Below are positions 15,808 through 21,942 of a stretch of DNA of 26,130 nucleotides, piece by piece. This DNA comes from CAZDJQ01 sp964505765 (GTDB taxonomy: Bacteria; Patescibacteriota; Microgenomatia; UBA12405; JAHJSD01), in contig CAZDJQ010000011.1 in assembly GCA_964505765.1 (NCBI GenBank), forward strand, positions 1 to 26,130, read 5' to 3'. The notes beneath the pieces are model-generated. The model saw only the letters and a list, made by a program, of their open reading frames with translations. It was not told the DNA's origin and ran no database searches. Positions within the stretch are counted from its first letter, which is position 1; each line of letters begins with the position of its first letter. The position numbers and the translations under genes were made by a program.

Positions 15808-15974
15808 TATCGTTTCCTTTTATATCCGATCTCATAGCCGCATTTAAGACATCTTACACACTTAAACCAGCCTTTTCGTTTAAGCTTACAACAACAGATT
15901 TTCTCGTACATTTTCACTCCACATTTAGGGCAGAGCTTTTCTGTAATAATAAGCCCACTAACTTTTTTCTCCAT
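15807..15974 (-). CDS. Small zinc-ribbon protein in the glycan cassette
   Basis: This 55-residue ORF fills a gap between a glycosyltransferase and a sulfotransferase. It begins MEKKVSGLIITEKLCPKCGV and has eight cysteines: C15-x2-C18, C27-C28-C29, C39, C42 and C45. The CPKCG and CLKCGY elements look like two zinc knuckles of a zinc ribbon, and the ends are strongly basic (YKRKR). It starts six bases after the upstream stop and closes with a TAATG junction to the sulfotransferase gene, both of which support translation. An out-of-frame ATG at 15979 gives no sensible protein. Basic zinc-ribbon proteins can bind nucleic acid or partner proteins; a regulatory role similar to the Mu Com protein can be imagined, but nothing proves it. 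Confidence 0.72.
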   Translation of the reverse strand: MEKKVSGLIITEKLCPKCGVKMYEKICCCKLKRKGWFKCVRCLKCGYEIGYKRKR

Positions 15975-15980
15975 CTCATT

Positions 15981-16649
15981 TTACCAATTCAACCTCTTAG
16001 AGTTTGGCCAATATCTTTCAGTTTTCCCTTTTTTCTTAAACCAAATACGCCTGTCCGAGTTCAGCGTTTTCTGTGCCTTCTTATGGCAATCATCACGCTT
16101 CCGAATGTGTGTCACTCTGGCATCCTTAACAAATGCAAATCTATTTTCACTTTCAGCATATCTCCAATGCTCGGAGTCCACACAGAAATGGATATATTTA
16201 GGGTAAAAAATCTGCCTTTCCGGGAATCTATCAGCCCACTTTGTTCCGATCATAACAAAAGCCCCCGGACAGAAATGCCGCATATTCTTTTGGTTAAATC
16301 CAACAGCTCCATCACCATCCGGAAAATAATGATCCAATACTTTTTTAGCCTTCTTTATCGCATCTCTTTCAAAAAGCAAATCATCTGAAATGGCTATATA
16401 ATAATCAGCCTCAAAATATTTTATAGCCCAATTAATAGAGCCACCCCAGCCTTTCCGCTTCTCATTGAGATAAACTTTGATGCTCCTGTTCCCTTTAAAG
16501 TGATTTTTTATGTTTTTATAATAAGGCTCACACTGCTTTCCGTCTATAACAATATAGATTATCATATCAACACTGCTTTCTTCCAATGATCTCACAGTCC
16601 TAATCAACGTGCTGAATCTGCTTATAGTCGGAATTATAGCTGCGATCAT
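15981..16649 (-). CDS. GT-A type glycosyltransferase (family 2-like)
   Basis: The 222-residue protein begins MIAAIIPTISRFSTLIRTVR, the usual GT-A opening strand and helix. It continues through IIYIVIDGK, an NEKRKGWGGSINWAIKYFEA segment (about 62-81), and DYYIAISDDLLFERD, in which D89-D90 is the DxD-type metal and UDP/GDP-sugar site. An HFCPGAFVMIGTKWADRF segment and a YIHFCVDSEHWRYAE region provide the acceptor side. It is shorter than most family 2 enzymes and has no membrane segment, so it is probably a soluble transferase. It starts in an ATGA overlap with the upstream glycosyltransferase. The sugar and acceptor are unknown. Confidence 0.85.
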   Translation of the reverse strand: MIAAIIPTISRFSTLIRTVRSLEESSVDMIIYIVIDGKQCEPYYKNIKNHFKGNRSIKVYLNEKRKGWGGSINWAIKYFEADYYIAISDDLLFERDAIKKAKKVLDHYFPDGDGAVGFNQKNMRHFCPGAFVMIGTKWADRFPERQIFYPKYIHFCVDSEHWRYAESENRFAFVKDARVTHIRKRDDCHKKAQKTLNSDRRIWFKKKGKTERYWPNSKRLNW

Positions 16650-17554
16650 TTTAACTCCTTATCCATTATTCTTATAAAATGAACAGCGTGTGCCTCTGGA
16701 GTCAAATATTTATCAAAATATTCCCTTCCTTTTTCTGCGATCATTTCTCTTTCATCATCGTTTTTTATAAAGTATTCAGCTTTTCTCAAAAAGTCAGAAC
16801 CGTCCTTTTTGAATGTCCCCATACAGCTTTTTGCATCTCCGGGAAGGATTAAATTAGGTTCTACTGAAAGCACAAAACAGCCCATAGCCCATAACTCGAC
16901 ATGGCGGAATGAGCAATAAGGCAAAGCCCTGCCTCCAGGCAAAGCCAAGTTGACTTTCGATTTACACTGATGCTCCAGGTGTTTCGGATATGTGAGTCTT
17001 CGCATAAAAAGCCCTTTCGGTACTTTCGTATGATGTTTAAAAGGCTGAAGCCCGGCGTAAACCCTCCATCGTTTTTGGCTTTTAACCTGCTTCACGCATC
17101 TCATCCTTAAGCCATTGTCATCGTGCCAGCCACAGAAAAAGAAATCGTGCTTATATTCTTTTTTATCTTTAAGCCCCCTGTAATAATCCAGGTTATCAAT
17201 TATTTCTAGTGAGCTGGTTGAGTTCGGAGCAGGATAAACTTTATGAAACCGCTTTCTATCTTTCCTGTGAAGATGAATTTTGAAATATACTCGATTTTCC
17301 CCCATCACAGATTGAAAGAACATTCGGGGTATTGTGTTTATATCAAAAAGAGCCAGCCCCCTTTTATCACTGAATATGAATTCAATCGGGTAAACATAAG
17401 GACCTCTTGGGTTTTTTCTTATAGGTAATTTTTTAAGCCATTTCTTCGATTTTTCAATAGGGATCCCAAGATCCTCAAATCCACGTTTTAAATACAAAGT
17501 CTTTGGCCTCTCTTTAGCATCCGGCCAGATTATCAATTTCGGCAATTCATACAT
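16646..17554 (-). CDS. Glycosyltransferase-like protein, GT-B type (CgeB/exostosin-like C-terminus)
   Basis: The 302-residue protein begins MYELPKLIIWPDAKERPKTL. The first half contains variable strand-helix elements and an HDFFFCGWHDDNGLRMRCVK segment (about 136-155). The second half has VNLALPGGRALPYCSFRHVE followed by LWAMGCFVLSVEP (201-233), then an LPGD segment and a C-terminal YFIKNDDEREMIAEKGREYF helix. The pattern of a Pro-Gly-Gly loop, an R-x-x-E helix and a small-residue strand (MGCFVLS) is typical of the nucleotide-sugar binding half of GT-B enzymes of the CgeB/Glyco_trans_1_2 or exostosin type. It overlaps both neighbours by eight and four bases. The enzyme presumably adds a sugar; donor and acceptor are unknown. 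Confidence 0.75.
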   Translation of the reverse strand: MYELPKLIIWPDAKERPKTLYLKRGFEDLGIPIEKSKKWLKKLPIRKNPRGPYVYPIEFIFSDKRGLALFDINTIPRMFFQSVMGENRVYFKIHLHRKDRKRFHKVYPAPNSTSSLEIIDNLDYYRGLKDKKEYKHDFFFCGWHDDNGLRMRCVKQVKSQKRWRVYAGLQPFKHHTKVPKGLFMRRLTYPKHLEHQCKSKVNLALPGGRALPYCSFRHVELWAMGCFVLSVEPNLILPGDAKSCMGTFKKDGSDFLRKAEYFIKNDDEREMIAEKGREYFDKYLTPEAHAVHFIRIMDKELK

Positions 17555-18143
17555 GCTTCACCCTATTTCTATATTTTCGGCTGCATTGGTAATGTGTTAT
17601 AACCGGATCTATTTTCTTTATTTTTTCGTCATCGAATACGGCACAATAAGCAAACGGCAGTCTCTCAACTTTCATCATATGCTTATATTTATCGAACACA
17701 CGCTGAAGGTTCCGCTGGCCCCATATCGTAGGATTTTTCCGGTTAAACCGCATCCACCGGCTCAGCAGTTCTTTTGTAAGGCTGTGGTTTTTAAGATACA
17801 TTGTCCCGGTCAGCAATTCATCTTTGCCGTATTTCCAATTACGGAAATGGCAGGCAAAGTCAACATCACACTCCTCCAGCTTATTAAACAATTCCGGGTA
17901 TTCGTTAAATACAGCATCGCAATCAACCCAGACGATGTTTTTATCCGGATATTGATTCATCATGTTCAGTAAAAAAGCGGGCTTCTTGTGATGGTTTTTA
18001 TACCAGCAGTGGAAATTAGGATATTCCGATATAATATGCGGGACATTAAATTTCCGGCATGATTTAATCAGCTTCCCGGCCTCCATTGCATACGGCGTCC
18101 CGGCTGTAAAGAAGCTTGCAACTATCCAGTTTTCATCTGCCAT
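17547..18143 (-). CDS. Glycosyltransferase-like protein with DxD motif
   Basis: The ATG at 18143 gives a protein of 198 residues starting MADENWIVASFFTAGTPYAM. A longer frame from 18209 would add an N-terminus entirely inside the preceding gene and is not favoured. Key elements are a first strand with ASFFTAGTPY, a KKPAFLLNMMNQYPDKNIVW region, and WVDCDAVFNEYPELF with D74-C-D76 as the metal-binding DxD. A downstream GTMYLKNHSLTKELLSRW segment is also typical of nucleotide-diphospho-sugar transferases. It overlaps the zincin-like gene by eleven bases and the next glycosyltransferase by eight. The protein most resembles GT-A enzymes of the nucleotid_trans type; its donor sugar cannot be read from sequence. 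Confidence 0.78.
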   Translation of the reverse strand: MADENWIVASFFTAGTPYAMEAGKLIKSCRKFNVPHIISEYPNFHCWYKNHHKKPAFLLNMMNQYPDKNIVWVDCDAVFNEYPELFNKLEECDVDFACHFRNWKYGKDELLTGTMYLKNHSLTKELLSRWMRFNRKNPTIWGQRNLQRVFDKYKHMMKVERLPFAYCAVFDDEKIKKIDPVITHYQCSRKYRNRVKHV

Positions 18144-18444
18144 TATTATCATCCATTGTTTTGATTGCTTGGTGAAGAAGTCCGGAAAAACTGGTGACAA
18201 ATCTTTCATTGTCCCTTAATTCGTCCTCCCCTATTTCATGAAGAATAAAATGGACAAGCTCATGAAAAAAGGTCTGCTCCACGCTTTCTTTTGGTATCGG
18301 TGTAGTCTCTGAAGGAGTTTGAATCCGGATAATATTCCTTCTATAAACAGCCGCCCCTATAGCATCTTCCTCGTTTTTCAAATCATCTACAAATTCAACT
18401 TTTATTTTCTTGCCAGCCAGCTTGAACTCTTTGGGTATTTTCAT
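18133..18444 (-). CDS. Zincin-like (HExxH) protein
   Basis: The product (103 residues) starts MKIPKEFKLAGKKIKVEFVD and carries a short HELVH motif at residues 61-65 (FFHELVHFILHEIGE), with an acidic residue in DNERFV at about 80 as likely third zinc ligand. The LAG-K-K-IKV opening and the FVTSFSGLLHQAI end are common in small phage and prophage metallopeptidase-like proteins related to SprT/ImmA-type zincins. Its frame overlaps the end of the DUF115-like gene by 50 bases, an unusually long overlap for this operon, but an AAAGGAGAT ribosome site lies properly before its ATG. Whether it cuts proteins is unknown; candidate targets are capsid proteins, host regulators or a cassette partner. Confidence 0.75.
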   Translation of the reverse strand: MKIPKEFKLAGKKIKVEFVDDLKNEEDAIGAAVYRRNIIRIQTPSETTPIPKESVEQTFFHELVHFILHEIGEDELRDNERFVTSFSGLLHQAIKTMDDNNGR

Positions 18445-19165
18445 TATTTAATATCTCCTTTATATCTCTTTTCGGGAAAGTATTCACTGCTGATATAGGT
18501 GAACAATTATAAACCCGGATCCCTGCCTTTTTTATCTCCTGCCCCAATGCTTGAAAATGGCTTATAAACGATTTGGCAGTCTTTGAAGTCTGGGGCCTAT
18601 ATGGATAGCCTTCATGATAATGGCTTTTCGCTTTGTGTTTCCCATCGATCCCCAAAAGGTATATCGGATTGCATCCCATAATACAGGCAAATGCTAAAGC
18701 TCCAACTCCGGAATTATTCCCGGTGTAAATCCCATCTTCAAATTTCTTGCTTAATCCCATCCGTTTTGTCCTGTCTATAATGTGAACATTTTTGATCATA
18801 GTCGGCCGTGATGCTATGAATATCTTATGTCCCTTAAATTCCCTGTAGGCTTTCCTGTATTTCTCACCCAAAGGCGGCTTTGCCAGTTTCCCGGAATCAG
18901 CCCATCTGAAAAAACTCGTATCCATCCCAATAAGAACATCAGCAAACGGAACATCGTAAAAGGATTTATTCACTGCAATGATCCTGCCTTTATCTTTGAG
19001 TTTCGAAAAATCAAATCCATTTAAGCTGGGGCCTCCTCCGACAATAAAACATCTTTCGTCTTTCCATTCATTTTCTTTTAGCACCTTGCCGATCATGTTT
19101 CGTTCCCTCTGTTTTATCCGCCTCCGGAGATGTGGGGCTAAATCTTGCGTGGTTATCCTTGCCAT
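18395..19165 (-). CDS. DUF115/MAF-like protein, possible glycosyltransferase
   Basis: The 256-residue protein contains the ERCFIVGGGPSLNGFDFSKL segment at residues 37-56. Its GGGPSL loop is the signature of DUF115/6-hydroxymethylpterin pyrophosphokinase MptE-like and motility-associated factor (MAF) glycosyltransferase proteins. A GRIIAVNKSF strand, an ADVLIGMDTSFF segment, and TGNNSGVGALAFACIMGC followed by IYLLGIDGK complete the recognisable core. A later SAVNTFPK motif is also frequent. MAF proteins transfer nonulosonic acids to flagellin, so a glycosyl-transfer role fits the cassette, although a pterin-related role is a known alternative for this superfamily. It is the first cassette gene after the structured intergenic element. 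An alternative start at 19096 (M24) has a better ribosome site (AGAGGGAACG). Confidence 0.78.
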   Translation of the reverse strand: MARITTQDLAPHLRRRIKQRERNMIGKVLKENEWKDERCFIVGGGPSLNGFDFSKLKDKGRIIAVNKSFYDVPFADVLIGMDTSFFRWADSGKLAKPPLGEKYRKAYREFKGHKIFIASRPTMIKNVHIIDRTKRMGLSKKFEDGIYTGNNSGVGALAFACIMGCNPIYLLGIDGKHKAKSHYHEGYPYRPQTSKTAKSFISHFQALGQEIKKAGIRVYNCSPISAVNTFPKRDIKEILNNENTQRVQAGWQENKS

Positions 19166-19173
19166 TTTCTTTT

Positions 19174-19237
19174 AATGGCGGCTAAGGGCGGCAGTGGACT
19201 TTAACCGTGCCGCCCCCAGGGGTCTTTTTCCGCCATT
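19174..19237. promoter_or_regulatory. GC-rich nested inverted repeat between capsid gene and glycan cassette
   Basis: The 94-bp space between the coat protein stop and the DUF115-like start holds two nested perfect 8-bp inverted repeats. The outer arms are 19174-19181 and 19230-19237 (AATGGCGG/CCGCCATT). The inner arms are 19186-19193 and 19208-19215 (GGGCGGCA/TGCCGCCC), and two G-U pairs can lengthen the inner stem in the minus-strand RNA. A short CCCCTGGGG palindrome lies between the arms. The element is much richer in GC than its surroundings and ends eight bases before the next ATG. No U-run follows, so it is not a standard Rho-independent terminator. It may be an RNA processing or stability element, a translational control hairpin, or a scar left by insertion. 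An 11-codon ORF (19201-19236) lies inside it without a ribosome site. Confidence 0.6.
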
Positions 19238-19259
19238 TATTTAAAAAGAAGAGAAGCAA

Positions 19260-20309
19260 TTATCCTTTAAGCCCGCTTATCTGTGTTGCATCAATGCACT
19301 TCACTTGGTCAAGGTCTCCAACAGCTCCACCAAAGGCCATCCATCCGGCCGCAGCTTCACTCAACGACAACATATCGAATGAGGAAAAGGTAGTCAGATT
19401 CATTCTGTACCCAGCTTTGATTTTCAGTTTAGGAAGGAAAACTCCGATGTGGTTGTGGTTTGACAGCATCATTGTGTAAACAGGGTCAAAATTGAAGTTC
19501 ACTCTCTTGGTAGCTCCTGTAAACTGCTGAATCCTATTGTCAAGGGCATGCTTCACAACACTCATGAGTTGCAGCGGTACAAGAAGTTTAAACACGATTC
19601 CGGTATTAACTCCATAGCCCTTGTCTTTCACAGCTTCCAGGATTTCAACAGCAGCATCGTTTAAGGCGTTTGCTACAGCAGTCGCATATTCATCACAATC
19701 TTCACAGCCAGGGTCTGTCAGGGCTGTACAACCAACAGAGTCCATCGCAGCTTCAAGTAACTCATAGAGAATGGAAGATCTCTTATAATAGGCCTTGTTG
19801 ACAAACTCTTGAGCATTATTCTCAAGCGTCCAGTAGTCCTGATCTTCAAAAAGGCTTCTATGCCAGTTCAATCCTCCGCCATAATAATCAAAGAAAACAA
19901 ATTCCTGTGTTCCTGACATCTGCTTGAGCTGTATTTTTCCACCTATGGGAATCTTTTCAAATGTCAATCCGCTTTCAATGTCTGCCATTGCAAAGCCCTT
20001 TCCCTTGACACCGGTGAAATCTCTTACATCATAGATTTCTTCATAACCGTTGTCATAGTTGAAAAGAGCGTGAAACTTATCGATTATAGGTTTAGCTGAT
20101 GCAGGAAAGTCTCCTGTGGTTGTAAAAGCCTGATAGGCTTCCTGAATCTTTCCGTGGAGCTTCTTAAATTTTTCAGAATTTGCAAATTCAGGCGGTACAA
20201 ACTTATTGGGAAGTGATGCAAAAAACTGCATGGCTTGAGATAGCTTCTGCCTATGGTCTTTGTTTTCATAGTCGAACTTATTCCAATCTTTTAGTATTAA
20301 TCCTCTCAT
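19260..20309 (-). CDS. Major capsid protein (HK97 fold expected)
   Basis: The 349-residue protein is positioned behind the protease/scaffold and decoration genes and has the strongest type of ribosome site (TAAAGGAGGC). Its N-terminal helical arm (about residues 1-80, DWNKFDYENKDHRQKLSQAM) is followed by IYDVRDFTGVKGKGFAMADI and FEKIPIGGKIQLKQM, a layout that fits the E-loop and P-domain of coat proteins. A FVNKAYYKRSSILYELLEAA spine-helix-like region comes next. A C194-x7-C202-x2-C205 cluster then precedes a helix (ATAVANALNDAAVEILEAVK). The C-terminus (DLDQVKCIDATQISGLKG) is typical of A-domain ends. The cysteine cluster is unusual and could form a disulfide or bind metal. Identification rests mainly on size, order and general pattern. 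Confidence 0.85.
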   Translation of the reverse strand: MRGLILKDWNKFDYENKDHRQKLSQAMQFFASLPNKFVPPEFANSEKFKKLHGKIQEAYQAFTTTGDFPASAKPIIDKFHALFNYDNGYEEIYDVRDFTGVKGKGFAMADIESGLTFEKIPIGGKIQLKQMSGTQEFVFFDYYGGGLNWHRSLFEDQDYWTLENNAQEFVNKAYYKRSSILYELLEAAMDSVGCTALTDPGCEDCDEYATAVANALNDAAVEILEAVKDKGYGVNTGIVFKLLVPLQLMSVVKHALDNRIQQFTGATKRVNFNFDPVYTMMLSNHNHIGVFLPKLKIKAGYRMNLTTFSSFDMLSLSEAAAGWMAFGGAVGDLDQVKCIDATQISGLKG

Positions 20310-20320
20310 TTTAGCCTCCT

Positions 20321-20746
20321 TTAGTACTCAGCCTGAACTGCGTGCTGTCCATGCAAATCTGCAATCACATAATCATCACCAGCTTCAGCCGCTTCAATTG
20401 CTATTCCGATTTTCCAATAACCTGACTGATAAACGTTTGTCACTGTGTCGCCTTCAGTCCCTGAAAAATAGAGGTTGTCGCCTTCTGCTATTTCGACTCC
20501 TGCTTTTGGAAGTCTTATTTTTTCAGCAGCGTATATGATGACAACATCTTCATCTATTTCTCTTTGAGGTGGGTCGTTTGCGTTCACTCCAGTTGTTGCA
20601 TCCAAATCTGAATCAACAAATATGACCCCAACCGTGTCATTTACAAGAATTAAATTCCCATTGACATAAGGATCGGATCGTACAGAAGTGAAGAAAAACG
20701 ACCGCCAGTCGCCCTCTGGGGCGATAGTTCGTAAAAATTGAGCCAT
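20321..20746 (-). CDS. Capsid decoration protein (DUF2190/lambda D position)
   Basis: The 141-residue protein begins MAQFLRTIAPEGDWRSFFFT and is composed of short beta-strands with Gly/Asp turns: a VNGNLILVNDTVGVIFVDSD hairpin, an EDVVIIYAAEKIRLPKAGVE strand pair, an EGDNLYFSG turn and a C-terminal GYWKIGIAIEAAEAGDDYVI segment ending in a V-x-D-L-H strand. This order (G-x-L-I-x-V, K-I-x-L-P-K, GD-x-L-Y-F, IG-A-x-x-A) corresponds to DUF2190-like capsid cement proteins, and the gene sits exactly where lambda D does, between scaffold and coat protein genes. The start has a CGGAG ribosome site, and three TTTAA units lie just before it. The protein would trim or stabilise the expanded capsid. It is also a possible acceptor for glycosylation by the nearby cassette. 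Confidence 0.72.
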   Translation of the reverse strand: MAQFLRTIAPEGDWRSFFFTSVRSDPYVNGNLILVNDTVGVIFVDSDLDATTGVNANDPPQREIDEDVVIIYAAEKIRLPKAGVEIAEGDNLYFSGTEGDTVTNVYQSGYWKIGIAIEAAEAGDDYVIADLHGQHAVQAEY

Positions 20747-20786
20747 TTTTTTCTCCGTTTAATTTAATTTAATTTTTCATAGTGCC

Positions 20787-21350
20787 TCAATCCGGAATAA
20801 AATCATTATCATCAATGTCAGAATCCTTCTTGCCTTCGCTTTTAAGGTCAGGGCTTTCATCATCCCCTTTGTCATCCTTATCGTCTTCCTTGTCCTCTTT
20901 TCCGAATACCTCTTTTTGTATGGCTTCAAACTCATCAAGCTGGGAATCCACAAATTTATCAAATTCTCTTTCAACTGTTTTCTCATCATCGGGATCTTCA
21001 ACTTTGAACTTATCAACATTTCGTTTTATGAACCTCTGCTCCTGATCTGAAAGTTTCCTGTCCTTTACAATGCTTTCCAGCTTTTCTCCTATAGAGGTTT
21101 TAGCAGCTTTCACTTTCAAGTCTTTCAGCTTATCCTCCAGGTTCTTTTTCTCTTTTTCCCATTCATCCTTTTCCTTTTCGTGTTCTCTTTCAACCCTTTT
21201 CCTGGCTTCATATTCATTCGGGTTCTTTTCTTTGATGATTTCTTCCACGATTGGGTCCTCTGTGATTTCGGCCTTCTTATAAAGTTCAGAAGGTCGCACC
21301 TTTTCGGTTCGGATAAAGTCAATGACTTTTCCGATTGTCAATTCGGCCAT
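20787..21350 (-). CDS. Nested scaffold protein from an internal in-frame start
   Basis: Inside the protease-scaffold gene, the sequence AAAGGAGGTAAAGAC lies directly before an in-frame ATG at 21350. This is one of the best Shine-Dalgarno matches in the window, and its spacing is suitable. Translation from it gives 187 residues starting MAELTIGKVIDFIRTEKVRP (residue 198 of the long protein) and containing the complete Glu/Lys-rich coiled coil and acidic tail. This is the arrangement of lambda Nu3 inside C, where the short product is the assembly scaffold and the long one the protease. The nested product is inferred from sequence; the ribosome site is seen directly. Confidence 0.82.
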   Translation of the reverse strand: MAELTIGKVIDFIRTEKVRPSELYKKAEITEDPIVEEIIKEKNPNEYEARKRVEREHEKEKDEWEKEKKNLEDKLKDLKVKAAKTSIGEKLESIVKDRKLSDQEQRFIKRNVDKFKVEDPDDEKTVEREFDKFVDSQLDEFEAIQKEVFGKEDKEDDKDDKGDDESPDLKSEGKKDSDIDDNDFIPD

Positions 21351-21941
21351 GTCTTTACCTCCTTTGGTAGTATGGTCGGTCGTAAACGCCTGAAGCTGTG
21401 CCAGAAGCCCGGCATGCGGAAAACCAGGCATTTCGTAACTCTTGTCCGCCAATGCAATCCCTGTGACAGCTTCAACATCCACTTCATCGTTTTCTTTATC
21501 AGGATCTACATTGATAAAGGCCTCGATGGATGGTGTATCTAATTTCAGGTTTTTATAAGGCGGATAGATATACCCAACAACAACAGTGGACAGCCGGCCT
21601 TCGATTTCTCTGAGGTCTTTTCCTACAACCTCACCGACTTGTTCACGGTCATTGTGTACGTTCATTTTAGCAGGATCATCATGTCCCATAAAAAGCTCTA
21701 ACCCTAATTTAATTTTTTGATAAAGCTTCTGTATCGCTGATTTAGCCCATTTCTTAACCACGTTTCCGAGGTTCTTCCCATCAATAGCAACTTTCCCAGT
21801 GCTTTCGCCTTCGTGTCCTATAACAAATGCTTTAAATAGGGGGTGTTTGTCCTGCTGTTTTATCCTCTGATAATAGCTGGCAGGTATAATGTTTAAAACT
21901 TCTGAAACTGCCATCTCTTGGATTGCAAGTGCTATTTTCAT
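20787..21941 (-). CDS. Prohead protease-scaffold fusion protein
   Basis: The start at 21941 is chosen because it follows the upstream stop by one base (TAAAATG); the open frame extends further, but as Arg/Lys/Gln-rich shadow sequence. The resulting 384-residue protein has an N-terminal protease-like domain (about residues 1-190) and a charged coiled-coil scaffold (about 198-384). In the first part, FMGHDDPAKMNVHNDREQVG (84-103) and LDTPSIEAFINVDPD (134-148) carry candidate catalytic His87 or His96 and Ser138. TGIALADKSYEMPGF (160-174) resembles the GVALT segment of Mu/XkdF-type maturation proteases. The second part is rich in Glu/Lys heptads and ends in an acidic tail. A nested in-frame start at 21350 can make the scaffold alone, as in lambda C/Nu3. 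Confidence 0.75.
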   Translation of the reverse strand: MKIALAIQEMAVSEVLNIIPASYYQRIKQQDKHPLFKAFVIGHEGESTGKVAIDGKNLGNVVKKWAKSAIQKLYQKIKLGLELFMGHDDPAKMNVHNDREQVGEVVGKDLREIEGRLSTVVVGYIYPPYKNLKLDTPSIEAFINVDPDKENDEVDVEAVTGIALADKSYEMPGFPHAGLLAQLQAFTTDHTTKGGKDMAELTIGKVIDFIRTEKVRPSELYKKAEITEDPIVEEIIKEKNPNEYEARKRVEREHEKEKDEWEKEKKNLEDKLKDLKVKAAKTSIGEKLESIVKDRKLSDQEQRFIKRNVDKFKVEDPDDEKTVEREFDKFVDSQLDEFEAIQKEVFGKEDKEDDKDDKGDDESPDLKSEGKKDSDIDDNDFIPD

Positions 21942-21942
21942 T

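Noticed and set aside
15807..15974. Mu Com homologue
   Set aside because: The zinc-ribbon protein shares only cysteine spacing in a general sense, and no mom-like DNA modification gene is visible, so the name was not used.
18144..18209. Upstream extension of the DxD glycosyltransferase start
   Set aside because: The extension lies fully within the zincin-like gene, and its sequence does not resemble the start of a GT-A domain; MADENWIVAS fits better.
12285..19165. DNA hypermodification island
   Set aside because: Glycosyltransferases can act on modified phage DNA, but no hydroxymethylation, thymidylate-like or base-modifying kinase gene is present, and two sulfotransferases fit glycan or protein targets better.
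19201..19236. Eleven-residue ORF (MAEKDPWGRHG) in the structured intergenic element
   Set aside because: There is no ribosome site and the start codon is part of a stem arm; it is most likely accidental.
19174..19237. Rho-independent terminator
   Set aside because: The stems are good, but neither strand has a run of T immediately after the outer or inner stem, so the element was kept only as a structured region of unknown role.
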